Assembly: GCF_031127815.1 (NCBI RefSeq)
Contig: NZ_JARXHY010000003.1
Coordinates: 186,001-250,000 of the forward strand
DNA: 64,000 bases
Reading direction: 5' to 3'
Source of the DNA: Pelagicoccus sp. SDUM812003
GTDB taxonomy: Bacteria > Verrucomicrobiota > Verrucomicrobiia > Opitutales > Opitutaceae
Each line of letters begins with the position of its first letter. Positions within the stretch are counted from its first letter, which is position 1. Positions 45,296-54,041 of the stretch are shown here, one piece after another. The position numbers and the translations under genes were made by a program. The notes beneath the pieces are model-generated. The model was not told the origin of the DNA, made no database searches, and saw nothing but the letters and a program-made list of their open reading frames with translations.

Positions 45296-46405
45296 ATGGA
45301 CGAAATCAATTTCACCTACATCGACAAGCAAAAGGAGCTCGACGAGCTCTGCGAGCAACTGCAGGACCAGACGGAGATCGCCTTGGACAGCGAAGCCGAT
45401 AACCTGCACCACTTCGAGACCAAGCTCTGTCTCCTGCAAATGCGCTTCAACGGGAGCATCGCCCTGCTGGACGTCACCGCCGATCTGAATCTGGACCGCT
45501 TCTGGGAGCTGCTTTCCGAGTTGCATCTGATCATGCATGGCAGCGATTTCGACTTGCGGCTCTTTCACGAGTTTTGCGGCTTCACCGCCAAGAGCATCTT
45601 CGACTCCATGCTCGCATCCCAGCTGCTGGGCATCAAGCGCATCGGGCTGGCGGCCTTGCTGGAGGAAAACTTCAAGGTGAAGATCCCCAAGGACAGCCAG
45701 AAGAGCGACTGGTCGCAGCGTCCGCTCACTCCCAAGATGCTCAAGTACGCGGCCACCGACGTGCTTTATCTGCATGATTTGCGCGACAAGCTGATGGCTC
45801 GCATCGACGACAAGCAGCGCGGCGAGTGGCTTCGTCAGCGCTGCGACAACCAAATTCGCATCGCCAAAACGGGCTTCCCGCGCAGCGATGAAAACTCCTG
45901 GCGCATCGCTCGATCGGACCGGCTCGACGAGCGCGGTCAGGCGGGCGTGTACGAGCTCTGGTACTGGCGTCAGAATCTCGCCAAACGCTTAGACCGGCCG
46001 CCTTTCAAGATCCTCGGCAACGACTACATCATCACCTTGGCGGAAGGCATTTCCGAAGGAAACTGGGAGTACGTTTTCGAAAGCTTGCCCATGGGCATAC
46101 AGCGCCGCTCGCGCCAGGGATTGACCGACGCTTTGAAGCGCGGCGTCAGCCGCGATGTGAAGACCTTGCCGCAGCGACCGCCACGTCCCGACCGCCGGGC
46201 GCCGCTTTCGCAGCAGGAGCTCGATCGGCAGGATGCCATCAAGGGGCACCGCGACAAGCTCGCCAAGGAATACGGCATCGACCCGACCCTTATCGCGACG
46301 CGCAGTCAAGTAGCCCAGCTGGCGCGCGATCCCAACGACACGAGCGGATTTCTGGATTGGCAGAAGGAGCAGCTGGAGCCGTGCCTCGCCCCGCTGCGCG
46401 GTTGA
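45296..46405 (+). CDS. rnd: Ribonuclease D
   Basis: A 369-residue 3'-5' exoribonuclease that trims tRNA precursors and other structured RNAs. The DEDDy catalytic set is visible: Asp and Glu in ALDSEADN (near residue 32), Asp in HGSDFDLRLF and the Tyr-Asp pair in KYAATDVLYLH. An HRDC-like domain follows around residues 210-290 (RGQAGVYELWYWRQNLAKRL). ATG 45296 starts 10 residues before the first beta strand; a TTG at 45218 would add residues of no domain character. It lies before the OleC gene with a 53-base gap. Confidence 0.9.
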   Translation: MDEINFTYIDKQKELDELCEQLQDQTEIALDSEADNLHHFETKLCLLQMRFNGSIALLDVTADLNLDRFWELLSELHLIMHGSDFDLRLFHEFCGFTAKSIFDSMLASQLLGIKRIGLAALLEENFKVKIPKDSQKSDWSQRPLTPKMLKYAATDVLYLHDLRDKLMARIDDKQRGEWLRQRCDNQIRIAKTGFPRSDENSWRIARSDRLDERGQAGVYELWYWRQNLAKRLDRPPFKILGNDYIITLAEGISEGNWEYVFESLPMGIQRRSRQGLTDALKRGVSRDVKTLPQRPPRPDRRAPLSQQELDRQDAIKGHRDKLAKEYGIDPTLIATRSQVAQLARDPNDTSGFLDWQKEQLEPCLAPLRG

Positions 46406-46458
46406 GCTTCACGACGTGATGCCTGCCTGCCGTTTCGAAATGCTGTAGTTGAATTGCA

Positions 46459-48087
46459 ATGACGATGGTAAACGTATCGCGGTTTCTCGACGAAAAGGCT
46501 CGCAGCCAGCCTGAAGTCGCTTCGCTCCTGGTACCCCGCGGTCGAGCGGGCGACGGCAGCATCGACTACCTGGAGCTCAGTTTCCGCGAGCTGGCGGCGG
46601 AGCAAAACGAATGGGCCTGCCGTTTCCGCGGCCGAGGGATTGGCAAAGGCTCGCGGGTGCTGCTCATGGTGAAGCCCGGCCTTCCGCTCATCGCGATCTG
46701 TTTCGCGCTGTTCAAGATCGGAGCGGTGCCCATCGTGATCGATCCGGGCATGGGACTGAAGAGCTTCTTGGCCTGCGTGCGTCGCTCGCAACCCGAGTTT
46801 CTGGTCGGCATCTCCTTGGCAATTTGGGCGTCGCGTCTCTTCCGTCCCTCCTTTCGCAGCGTGCGCGGCAGGGTCAAGGTGGGAGGTCCGCTCGATCGAG
46901 TGGCGAGCGCGTTTTCCGAGGAAGTCCCGCAGCCGACGCAGGCGGACGACCTGGCGGCGGTGCTGTTCACTTCCGGCTCCACCGGAGCTCCGAAAGGCGT
47001 CTGCTACGAGCATGGCATGTTCGAGGCTCAGGTCGCTGCCATCCGAAGCCAGTACGGCATCGAGCCGGGAGAGGTGGATCTGCCCATGCTGCCGATCTTC
47101 GCCCTGTTCAATCCCGCCCTCGGCATGACCACGGTGGTGCCGGAGATCAATCCGAGCAAGCCCGCCACGGTGGAGCCGGAAAAGATCGTGCAGGCGATTC
47201 AGCAGTGTTCGGTGAGCAACTCCTTCGGGTCGCCCGCCCTCTGGGCGAAAATCGGCGCCCATTGCGCGGAACGCGGTATCACTCTGCCGACCATGAAGCG
47301 AATCCTTATGGCGGGAGCTCCGGTGCCGCCGGCCTTGATGAAACGCTTTCAGTCCATCCTCACCAAAGGTCAGGTGCATTCTCCCTACGGAGCGACGGAG
47401 GTGCTGCCTGTGTCTTCTGTATCCGATGAGGAAATACTGGAGCGCGCTCAAGCGAAGACCGAGCGCGGAGCCGGGACCTGCGTTGGCAAGCTGCTGCCAA
47501 GCGTGCAAGCGAGGATCTTGCCTCTGAGCGATGAGGCCCTCGCGGCTCGAGATTTGGAGAACGCTCTTCCCACGGGCGAAATTGGCGAAATCGTGGTGAC
47601 CGGTCCTAGCGTGACCAAGGCATACGACCGCTTGCCGGATGCCACACGGCTTTCCAAGATCGTGGATGAAAGCGGTCGGATATGGCACCGCATGGGCGAT
47701 CTCGGGTATTTGGATACGGATGGCTATCTATGGTTCTGCGGGCGCAAGGTGGAGCGCGTGGTGACAGGGGATCGGGTCTACTACACCGATCGATGCGAGG
47801 GGGTGATCAATCCGCATCCAAAGGTCTTGCGCTCGGCCTTGATCGCTTTGAGTTCCGGGGAAGGCGTGCAGCCTGCTTTGGTGGTGGAGCCGGTAGGCGG
47901 TGCGTATCCAAAGAATGATACGGAAGAGGCGGCTTTGCTTGCTGAAGTGCGTTCTCTGGCGAATGGGTGCGAAGAGACTGCGGGGATCGAGCGCTTCTTC
48001 GTGCATCGGTCTTTTCCGGTCGACGTGCGTCACAACGCGAAGATCCATCGCTTGACGCTGGCGAAGGAGTTTTCGAGTCGGGGCTAG
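46459..48087 (+). CDS. oleC: OleC-like beta-lactone synthetase (AMP-ligase family)
   Basis: A 542-residue adenylate-forming enzyme. The ATP-binding P-loop is LFTSGSTGAPKGV (near residue 175), followed by PYGATEVLPVSS and the core-domain aspartate in HRMGDLGYLDTDG, with a FCGRKVERV hinge. Strings such as IDYLELSFRELAAE, VDPGMGLKSFL, YEHGMFEAQV, PIFALFNPALGMT and NSFGSPALW are characteristic of OleC rather than of acyl-CoA synthetases. OleC converts 2-alkyl-3-hydroxyacids to beta-lactones in long-chain olefin synthesis. OleD lies at 24607; OleA and OleB are not in the window. The C-terminus is complete and ends shortly before a convergent histidine kinase gene. Confidence 0.85.
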   Translation: MTMVNVSRFLDEKARSQPEVASLLVPRGRAGDGSIDYLELSFRELAAEQNEWACRFRGRGIGKGSRVLLMVKPGLPLIAICFALFKIGAVPIVIDPGMGLKSFLACVRRSQPEFLVGISLAIWASRLFRPSFRSVRGRVKVGGPLDRVASAFSEEVPQPTQADDLAAVLFTSGSTGAPKGVCYEHGMFEAQVAAIRSQYGIEPGEVDLPMLPIFALFNPALGMTTVVPEINPSKPATVEPEKIVQAIQQCSVSNSFGSPALWAKIGAHCAERGITLPTMKRILMAGAPVPPALMKRFQSILTKGQVHSPYGATEVLPVSSVSDEEILERAQAKTERGAGTCVGKLLPSVQARILPLSDEALAARDLENALPTGEIGEIVVTGPSVTKAYDRLPDATRLSKIVDESGRIWHRMGDLGYLDTDGYLWFCGRKVERVVTGDRVYYTDRCEGVINPHPKVLRSALIALSSGEGVQPALVVEPVGGAYPKNDTEEAALLAEVRSLANGCEETAGIERFFVHRSFPVDVRHNAKIHRLTLAKEFSSRG

Positions 48088-48127
48088 GACGCTCCCCCTT
48101 TGAGAGGCCACGCGTCGCGCAGGTCCG

Positions 48128-49333
48128 TCATGCCGGCTTCCTGCTCGGTATCGTGAGGATAGCGGTGGTGCCGTTTCCGTATTCGGATTTCAATACAAGA
48201 TTTCCCTTGTTCTTTGCGGCGAAGTCGCGGCAGAGGGCAAGCCCAAGTCCGGAGCCTTTTTCGCCATCGGTGCCGTAGGAGGTGTGGTGAGCTCCGGGTT
48301 TGAAAAGCGATTGCAGGACCTCCGGCTTGATCCCTGCCCCCGTGTCGGCGATCGCGATTTCGGTGGCTGCGTCCGTCTGGCGGAGCGAGAGGGTGATGGT
48401 CCCGCCTCGTGGGGTGAACTTGGCGGCGTTGGAGAGGAGGTTTAGCAGGATGGAATGGAGCATGGCTCGGTCGCACCAGACGGAGGCGTCGCTCGGGACA
48501 TTGGCTTCGAAGCGCAGCGCTTTGCGCTTGAAGGTTCCGGTGAGGCTGAGCAGCGCGGTCTCCAGCGTTTCGGAAATCGAGGTTTCGCTTGGTTTGAAGG
48601 AGAAATGCCCCAGCTCGAACTCCTTCTTTTGCAGCAGGTTCTCCGCGATCTGCAGAGCCGAGTTGGCGCTGGTGTTCACGTTTTCGAGGAGTTCCTTTTG
48701 TTCGGCCGGGCTGAGAGGATCCTCCTCGTCTCGCAGAAGATCGCCTGCCGAGAGGATGGAGAGCAGGGGGGAGCGGATGTCGTGAGCGAGGACCGAAAAG
48801 AGCTTGTTGTTCGCTTTGTTGAGCTCCTCCAACCGCTTGTTGCGGATGCGCAGATCGAGGTTGGCGCAGACTTGGCGGGAGAGGTGCCGTAGGGCTTCGA
48901 TTTGCGAGGGCTCGAGCTGGCGGGGCTTTTTGTCGATCACGCACAAGGTGCCTAGGGCTTGCTTGTCCACGGTGACGATGGGCGCTCCAGCGTAGAAACG
49001 GATTTCCGGTTCCCCGTTGACGAGCGGGTTGTCGCGAAATCGATCGTCGAGCAGGGCGTCGGGCACGATCATGACCTGATCCGGATCCAGTACGGCGTAG
49101 CTGCAGAAAGCGTGGTCGCGGTGGGTTTGCTGAGCGTCCAGCCCGATTCGAGCCTTGAACCATTGCCGCTCGGCGTCGACTAGGCTGATCAAGGCGATCG
49201 GGACGTCGCAGATGGTCGCGGCCAGCTTGGCGATGCTGTCGAAAAGGGCTTCCGCTTCGGTGTCGAGAATCTGGTAGCGCTCCAGCGCTTCGAGGCGTTG
49301 GCGCTCGTCTTCGGGATTGGGAGGATGATTCAT
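48128..49333 (-). CDS. GAF-domain sensor histidine kinase
   Basis: A 401-residue cytoplasmic two-component kinase. It has an N-terminal GAF domain (about residues 25-165; RYQILDTEAEALFDSIAKLA, then FCSYAVLD). The HisKA domain has the phospho-acceptor His184 in SVLAHDIRSPLLSIL. The ATPase domain shows NLLSNAAKFTPRGG, DTGAGIKPE and GSGLGLALCRD. No transmembrane segment is seen, so the signal is internal. ATG 49333 matches the usual start of this family; an ATG at 49423 overlaps the vsr end by 14 bases and is less likely. No response regulator is adjacent. Confidence 0.9.
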   Translation of the reverse strand: MNHPPNPEDERQRLEALERYQILDTEAEALFDSIAKLAATICDVPIALISLVDAERQWFKARIGLDAQQTHRDHAFCSYAVLDPDQVMIVPDALLDDRFRDNPLVNGEPEIRFYAGAPIVTVDKQALGTLCVIDKKPRQLEPSQIEALRHLSRQVCANLDLRIRNKRLEELNKANNKLFSVLAHDIRSPLLSILSAGDLLRDEEDPLSPAEQKELLENVNTSANSALQIAENLLQKKEFELGHFSFKPSETSISETLETALLSLTGTFKRKALRFEANVPSDASVWCDRAMLHSILLNLLSNAAKFTPRGGTITLSLRQTDAATEIAIADTGAGIKPEVLQSLFKPGAHHTSYGTDGEKGSGLGLALCRDFAAKNKGNLVLKSEYGNGTTAILTIPSRKPA

Positions 49334-49409
49334 GGCGGGGCCGCGAGGGCCGGACTGGGTTGTTTCGGGCGGGGTCGGGGCCCGGAGCCACCACGAAGGG
49401 AGGCTTTGC

Positions 49410-49907
49410 TTAGCGTTTTCCATAGAGAGCTTGGGTTTCGGCGACCAGTTGCTGGTCGTCGAGCGTGTCGGGCAGCTCGAGTCCGTCCGCTCGCGGCAGT
49501 TCGCTCACCAGCCGGGCTGTCATGGCTTCGATGTCCTTGAGCTCGCATTCCCAGATGACCATGCAGCGCCAGCCGAGCCGTTGCAGGGCCTGCATGGTTT
49601 CGCGATCCCGCTCGACGTTTCGCCGAAATTTGGCCTGCCAGTAGGCGGTGTTCGACTTGGGCGTGGTGGCGTGCTTGCAGCCGGCATGGCGGTGCCAGAA
49701 GCAGCCGTGCACGAAGATGACCGTCTTGCGAGCGGGGAGAACGATGTCGGGACGCCCGGGCAGTTTTTTGTTCTTGGGACCATTGACGGTGAAGCGATAG
49801 CCAATGCGGTGCAGCAGGCTGCGGACCAGTCGCTCGGGCTTGGTGTTTCGCCCGGCGACGCGGGACATGATCCATGAGCGATGCAGCTTCGAGATCTTGT
49901 CCGGCAT
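49410..49907 (-). CDS. vsr: Very short patch repair endonuclease (Vsr)
   Basis: A 165-residue endonuclease that nicks next to T:G mismatches formed when 5-methylcytosine deaminates, starting very short patch repair. It shows the Vsr start (SWIMSRVAGRNTKPERLVR), the catalytic Asp in GRPDIVLP (Asp54) and the metal- and DNA-binding motif FVHGCFWHRHAGCKHA with its conserved His and Cys. A typical C5-methyltransferase (dcm) partner is normally adjacent, but none is seen nearby. Its stop lies 76 bases before the chosen start of the histidine kinase on the same strand. The motifs look intact. Confidence 0.92.
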   Translation of the reverse strand: MPDKISKLHRSWIMSRVAGRNTKPERLVRSLLHRIGYRFTVNGPKNKKLPGRPDIVLPARKTVIFVHGCFWHRHAGCKHATTPKSNTAYWQAKFRRNVERDRETMQALQRLGWRCMVIWECELKDIEAMTARLVSELPRADGLELPDTLDDQQLVAETQALYGKR

Positions 49908-49945
49908 GTGGGCACCCTAGCCGCTTCGCCTGCGAAATCAAGAGA

Positions 49946-49967
49946 GGGAATCGCCTAGATGATTCCC
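49946..49967 (-). terminator. Possible terminator after the membrane glycopolymer protein
   Basis: A 7-bp stem GGGAATC/GATTCCC around 8 bases lies just beyond the stop of the membrane protein at 49981. On the minus strand it is followed by a T-rich but broken tract, so strength is uncertain. Confidence 0.4.
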
Positions 49968-49980
49968 GCTTTCCGCTCGC

Positions 49981-51120
49981 CTAGAGCCAGCGCACGATGG
50001 CGTGCAGACTGGTGAGATTCGACAGGCAGAGAGCGATCCAGAAGACGCCTTTGCGCTTTTCCTCGAGCAGGAGGTTGAAGGCCACCGTCATGGGCAAGGC
50101 GATGCGGCAGCCTGCCCAGTAGCCGCGCCAGACCGCATCTCCGAGGCAGAGGAAAAGCAGTCCGTAGACCATGCCCAGTGTCCAGATGCGGCTTTGCGGA
50201 CGCGGCTTGAGGATGAGGTAGGCGAACTGGAAGGAGAGGCCGAGCAGAGCGACGATGCGAAACCAGTAGCGATCGGGCTCGTCGGTTTCGCTGGCGGCCA
50301 GTTGGCGGATGGCGTCGACCAAGCCATGATACAGACCGCTGAAGGGAAGCACGATGTTGTCATGGGCGTTCAAGGTCAGGGGAAAGGCGGCGGCGACCTT
50401 GGCCATCCAAAGTCCGAGCGGAATCGCCGCGGCGAAGAAGGCTACTGAAAAGGCCAGGAGGGTCGATCGGCTGGGCCAAGACTTGTTTCGCTTTGCCGCC
50501 AGAAAGGCCGCGGAGTTGAGCAACGCGGTTTCCTTGGTCAGAGCGGCGAGCGTGTTTGCGAGGTAGGGGCTCAGGCTTCGACGGTCTTCCAGGGCCGCGA
50601 TGACGATGAGCCCTAGCAGGAGGGAGGGCAGATCGGCGAGCGAGTAGCGGACGCTCTCGAGGGCGCCCATGGAAAAGACGCAGAAGAACCAGCGCCCGAA
50701 GCTTTCGAGGCTGCCGACCGGAATCCATCGCAGCAGCAGCCAGGCGAATAGTCCGAGGCAGGCGATGTTGAGCGCGCTGTGAACCTGCAGGATCAACGCC
50801 GGTTTTCCCAGTCCGAGCGCGTAGCTTAGGGCTGGCAAGGCGATGCGTCGCGCTCGATAGGAGGGGTGGTCGATGGCCTCGACCAGCTGGGGGTCGGAAA
50901 GGCTGGGGTCGAGAGCGATCTGCAGGTAGTACTGCCCGTCGTAGCCGGTGGAGTCGGGCTTCCGGTAGACGTCGAGCGATTCGATCGCGTCGAGGGTCGG
51001 TCGATGGTGGTCGGCTCCGAAGCCGGCGAGTTCGCTCAGGCCGTGCCGAGCGGAGAACTTTCCCAGGAGCAACCCGAGAAGGAAGAGCGCGCAAATGAGA
51101 TATGGAAGTCGAGCTCGCAA
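49981..51120 (-). CDS. Polytopic membrane protein, GT-C-like
   Basis: A 379-residue protein with about nine to ten transmembrane helices. The first loop (about residues 40-90) carries STGYDGQYYLQIALDPSL, with a Tyr-Asp-Gly pattern seen in membrane proteins linked to cell-surface glycopolymer formation and in the first loop of GT-C glycosyltransferases that use lipid-linked sugars. A helix-capping RYSLADLPSLLLG and AALTKETALLNS follow. This places it as a candidate surface-polymer protein; substrate unknown. The start appears to be TTG 51120, since no ATG or GTG lies before the first helix. Confidence 0.7.
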   Translation of the reverse strand: MRARLPYLICALFLLGLLLGKFSARHGLSELAGFGADHHRPTLDAIESLDVYRKPDSTGYDGQYYLQIALDPSLSDPQLVEAIDHPSYRARRIALPALSYALGLGKPALILQVHSALNIACLGLFAWLLLRWIPVGSLESFGRWFFCVFSMGALESVRYSLADLPSLLLGLIVIAALEDRRSLSPYLANTLAALTKETALLNSAAFLAAKRNKSWPSRSTLLAFSVAFFAAAIPLGLWMAKVAAAFPLTLNAHDNIVLPFSGLYHGLVDAIRQLAASETDEPDRYWFRIVALLGLSFQFAYLILKPRPQSRIWTLGMVYGLLFLCLGDAVWRGYWAGCRIALPMTVAFNLLLEEKRKGVFWIALCLSNLTSLHAIVRWL

Positions 51121-51202
51121 GCGAGCCTAGCACCTGCCCGAGCGCGTATGTGGCTGCAAGCCAAAAGCCTTGGCGACAAGCGACTCGAGCGGAAGAAATG
51201 GT

Positions 51203-51397
51203 TTAGTTGAGATCGAAGGCCACGCCGAGCAGGCCTCGGGTGCGGTCGCAGACCTCGTTGTCCTCGGACATGACGATGCAGCGCTGCATGAGCGAGATGC
51301 GGGCCAGCTCTTCGGGGGTGGAGTGGATGCTGTCGGCCGCTGCGTTGAGCATGGACCATTCGTCTTCGCTGAGGGGGATTCGTATAGAGTTATTCAT
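51203..51397 (-). CDS. Small hypothetical protein
   Basis: A 64-residue protein with an acidic, helical look (IPLSEDEWSMLNAAADSI, then STPEELARISLMQRCIV). It starts at ATG 51397; an upstream GTG at 51415 would add six residues. The SEDEW and PEELAR pieces are reminiscent of short DNA- or protein-binding helices, but no family was recognised. No partner gene is evident. Confidence 0.5.
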   Translation of the reverse strand: MNNSIRIPLSEDEWSMLNAAADSIHSTPEELARISLMQRCIVMSEDNEVCDRTRGLLGVAFDLN

Positions 51398-51617
51398 GCT
51401 CTTGTAAATCGTCACGGGGCGGGATGGCCTTAAGGCGCGGGCCGCGCTTGCTGGGTAGTTTACACTATTTTTTCGCTGAGTAGCGCCCGCCGCTCCAGAG
51501 GGAGCCTCAGGGGAATGGCGCCTATGAGGGCCGCTGCTGAGTGGAGCGAGGGGCTCTTATCGCTCAACTTGGCGGAAACGCGTCCGATGAAGCTGGGGAA
51601 GACTTTCTTTTAGCCAT

Positions 51618-52550
51618 ATGATCACTCACCCGATAAACGAAGACGACATCCTGAGCGACCTCGACGAGATGTCTGTGGCCCCGCAAATTTTACCCCGCCT
51701 GCAGGCGATGGTATCGGACTGCAACACCAACCCGGACGACATTCGCGACATGATTCGCATGGATCCGGCTCTCAGTTCGATGATCCTGAAGACCGCCAAC
51801 AGCGCCTTCTTCAATCCGGGCTACCACATCGACTCCATCGATGACGCCATCATGCAGCTCGGATTCAGCGACGTTTATCAAATCGTGACCATGTTGGCCT
51901 TCTCCGATGTGATGGCCAAGCCGCTGGAGACCTACGCCCTGAGCGCGGGACAGTTCTGGCGTCGCTCCGTGGCGTGCGCCTTGGCCATGGAGCGACTCGC
52001 TCGCAAGTACGGCGAGGATCCCGGCGTAGCCTATACCATCGGACTGCTGCACGGGATCGGCATGGTGTTCATCGAGCGCGAGCTGATGCAGCGCGAAAAG
52101 CGAGTGGTCTTTCAGAACGCTCTGCCCGAGGACGTGGCCATCGCCTCCGAGGAGATGGAGATTTTCGGCCTCAACCACGCCAAGGCGGGGGCATCCGTCA
52201 TGCGCCAGTGGGGCTTCTCGGACGAGATCGTGGTGCCTGTCTACTGCCAATTCGAGCCGTCCGAGGCCGGAAACTACGAGCGCATGGCCTGTTTGATCTC
52301 CTTCGCCAAGCGCATGATTGGCACGATCATCAACGACGAGGCAGGAGCGGTGGCTCAGCCCGGTCCGGATCCCTTGCTGATCGCCTTGCTGCACCTCAGC
52401 AAGGAGGAGTACCAGAAGGTGGTGCTCGCCCTGCGCGACAGCTTTACCAAGGCCCAAGGCCTGGTGGGCGACGTGAGCCCCGGAAAGGTCGTCACCAAGA
52501 AAGCCATGGAGTCCAAGCTCGGCTACGGCCAGCGTCGGATTCGTTTGTAG
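51618..52550 (+). CDS. HDOD-domain signalling protein
   Basis: A 310-residue cytoplasmic protein with an HDOD domain (about residues 15-215). Conserved features are VAPQILPRLQAMV, IRMDPALSSMILKTANSAFF, and the HD-like LLHGIGMVFIE. HDOD proteins are degenerate relatives of HD phosphohydrolases and take part in bacterial signalling, often together with response regulators. The C-terminal about 90 residues contain HLSKEEYQKVVLAL and have no recognised domain. An Hpt protein follows at 91 bases, so both may belong to a phosphorelay. Confidence 0.9.
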   Translation: MITHPINEDDILSDLDEMSVAPQILPRLQAMVSDCNTNPDDIRDMIRMDPALSSMILKTANSAFFNPGYHIDSIDDAIMQLGFSDVYQIVTMLAFSDVMAKPLETYALSAGQFWRRSVACALAMERLARKYGEDPGVAYTIGLLHGIGMVFIERELMQREKRVVFQNALPEDVAIASEEMEIFGLNHAKAGASVMRQWGFSDEIVVPVYCQFEPSEAGNYERMACLISFAKRMIGTIINDEAGAVAQPGPDPLLIALLHLSKEEYQKVVLALRDSFTKAQGLVGDVSPGKVVTKKAMESKLGYGQRRIRL

Positions 52551-52641
52551 AACCTTCAGTTAACCTTGCGACTTTAGAGGGGATGCTATTTATTTCAGCA
52601 ATCTCGTAACCCACAGAGACCACACCCTCAAAATACTCAAA

Positions 52642-53019
52642 ATGAGCGATTCAGAACTAATCGATTGGGAACAGCTTTCGATGATCTTTGGCGAAGACGA
52701 TGAGGAGTTCGACGAAGATATGGCGGAACTATTCCAGGAATTCATCGAAGACGGCAACGCCCGTTTCGATGCCATCAAGGATGCGAGCTTCCCTGAACAA
52801 AAGGAGTTCATCGCGAAGGAGTCTCACAAGCTGAAAGGCTCGGCGAGCAACTTCGGATTTACCCAGGTTGCGAACCTGCTGGCTCACATCGAGGACGACA
52901 TCGGCACCATTGCCTCGGACGATGTGAGCGAAAGCCTGGAAAAGGCCATGGCCTACTTCAAGCAGAGCATCGACGCGGTGGTCAGCAAGTATCCCCCGCT
53001 GGCTTCGATAAGCCGTTAG
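52642..53019 (+). CDS. Hpt (histidine phosphotransfer) domain protein
   Basis: A 125-residue single-domain phosphotransfer protein. The phospho-acceptor is in the helix ESHKLKGSASNFGF, the standard H-K-L-K-G-S motif (His62). The N-terminal part is very acidic (FGEDDEEFDEDMAELF). It passes phosphate between a kinase and response regulators in multistep relays. No kinase or regulator is adjacent, but the histidine kinase at 48128 and the HDOD gene lie close. A terminator follows at 53052-53083. Confidence 0.92.
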   Translation: MSDSELIDWEQLSMIFGEDDEEFDEDMAELFQEFIEDGNARFDAIKDASFPEQKEFIAKESHKLKGSASNFGFTQVANLLAHIEDDIGTIASDDVSESLEKAMAYFKQSIDAVVSKYPPLASISR

Positions 53020-53051
53020 GCGGACGAGCCGAAAAAAGGACGTTAGCCTGA

Positions 53052-53083
53052 AAAGAGGCGACCCTTCGCGGGGTCGCCTCTTT
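53052..53083 (+). terminator. Strong hairpin terminator after the Hpt gene
   Basis: A perfect 13-bp stem AAAGAGGCGACCC/GGGTCGCCTCTTT around a 6-base loop. The T run is inside the stem, so termination is probable, and likely in both directions. Confidence 0.85.
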
Positions 53084-53163
53084 GGCGTCCGCATGCCAAG
53101 CGTCGCCGATGGCATCGGCTAAGGGCTCGACTTGGCCCGGCTCAGCGGACTTGATGGTCAGCG

Positions 53164-53583
53164 ATGAAGGCGTTCGCCCAGGCAGGTATCATCTTGGCTC
53201 TTTCAGCCGTTCTCGCGGCTGCCAGCTACCTCGCCCGGCCAGAGGTCCTGCCGTGGGATCGGGGAGAGCTGGAGGTCGAGCTGGAGGAGGCCTTGGGATG
53301 GGAGCAGGCCATATGGCTGGACGCCCGAGTGGAGGAGGACTTCCGGCGAGGCAGCTATCAAGGGGCTTTGCCTATGAACGAGGAAAACTGGGAGAGCGGC
53401 TTGGCGCCTTTCCTCGATCAGTGGACGCCGGAGCGACCGGTGGTGGTTTTTTGTTCGAGCCAATCCTGCCTGCGATCCGACAGCGTCGCCCGGCGCCTGC
53501 GCTCTGAACTGGGAGTGGAAAACGTGTACAGCCTCGCTGGCGGCTGGGAAGCCATGGTGGACGCGGGGCTAATCGATCGATGA
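53164..53583 (+). CDS. Rhodanese-like sulfurtransferase, membrane-anchored or secreted
   Basis: A 139-residue protein with an N-terminal hydrophobic segment (residues 5-24) and a rhodanese domain. The active-site loop reads FCSSQSCLRS, with Cys97 as the likely persulfide carrier. WLDARVEEDFRRGSYQGALP and VYSLAGGWEAM match the family ends. It is probably periplasmic. Two further redox genes follow at 10 and 4 bases (MauE-like, peroxiredoxin), which makes a thiol- or sulfur-related role likely. Confidence 0.85.
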   Translation: MKAFAQAGIILALSAVLAAASYLARPEVLPWDRGELEVELEEALGWEQAIWLDARVEEDFRRGSYQGALPMNEENWESGLAPFLDQWTPERPVVVFCSSQSCLRSDSVARRLRSELGVENVYSLAGGWEAMVDAGLIDR

Positions 53584-53593
53584 GGGGGAGGAG

Positions 53594-54037
53594 ATGAAGC
53601 GAACCGTCAGTCAGCTGCTCTATCTCGTAGTGGGGGCTCTCTTCGGCTACGCCGCGGTGGCGAAGATCCTGGATCCGGAAGCCTTCCTGTCTTCGCTGCT
53701 CACCTACGAGCTTTTCCCCTACGCTCTGGCCGTGGGGCTCGCCTGGTTCGCTCCCATGCTGGAGCTGGTCGTGGCGGTCTGCCTGGCGAGCGGCTTCCTG
53801 AGGCGCGGCGCCAGTTGGTTGACCGGATTGATGCTGATCCTCTTCATCATCCTTGTGGCGCAGGGCCGGCTGCGCGGCCTGGCTCTGGATTGCGGCTGCT
53901 TTGGCGCGAACCGTCTGGAGAGCGCCTTCGATTACGCCTGGAAGATCGCTCAGAATCTCCTGATGCTGTTCGCCCTGTGGGCGGCCGTTCTGTTGGAGGA
54001 CTCGGCTCGACAACGCTCCCGCTCCTCCGAAAGCTAG
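53594..54037 (+). CDS. MauE/DoxX-like membrane protein
   Basis: A 147-residue protein with four transmembrane helices (for example QLLYLVVGALFGYAAVAKI, then LTGLMLILFIILVAQG). The motif LDCGCFG near residue 100 places two cysteines close to the membrane, as in MauE-type proteins that help disulfide handling. A strong ribosome site (GGGGGAGGAG) precedes the ATG. It is between the rhodanese and peroxiredoxin genes and may connect membrane electrons or thiols to them. Substrate unknown. Confidence 0.8.
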   Translation: MKRTVSQLLYLVVGALFGYAAVAKILDPEAFLSSLLTYELFPYALAVGLAWFAPMLELVVAVCLASGFLRRGASWLTGLMLILFIILVAQGRLRGLALDCGCFGANRLESAFDYAWKIAQNLLMLFALWAAVLLEDSARQRSRSSES

Positions 54038-54041
54038 AGGC

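Noticed and set aside
51515-51613. A 32-codon frame before the HDOD gene
   Set aside because: Weak ribosome site only, composition not distinctive.
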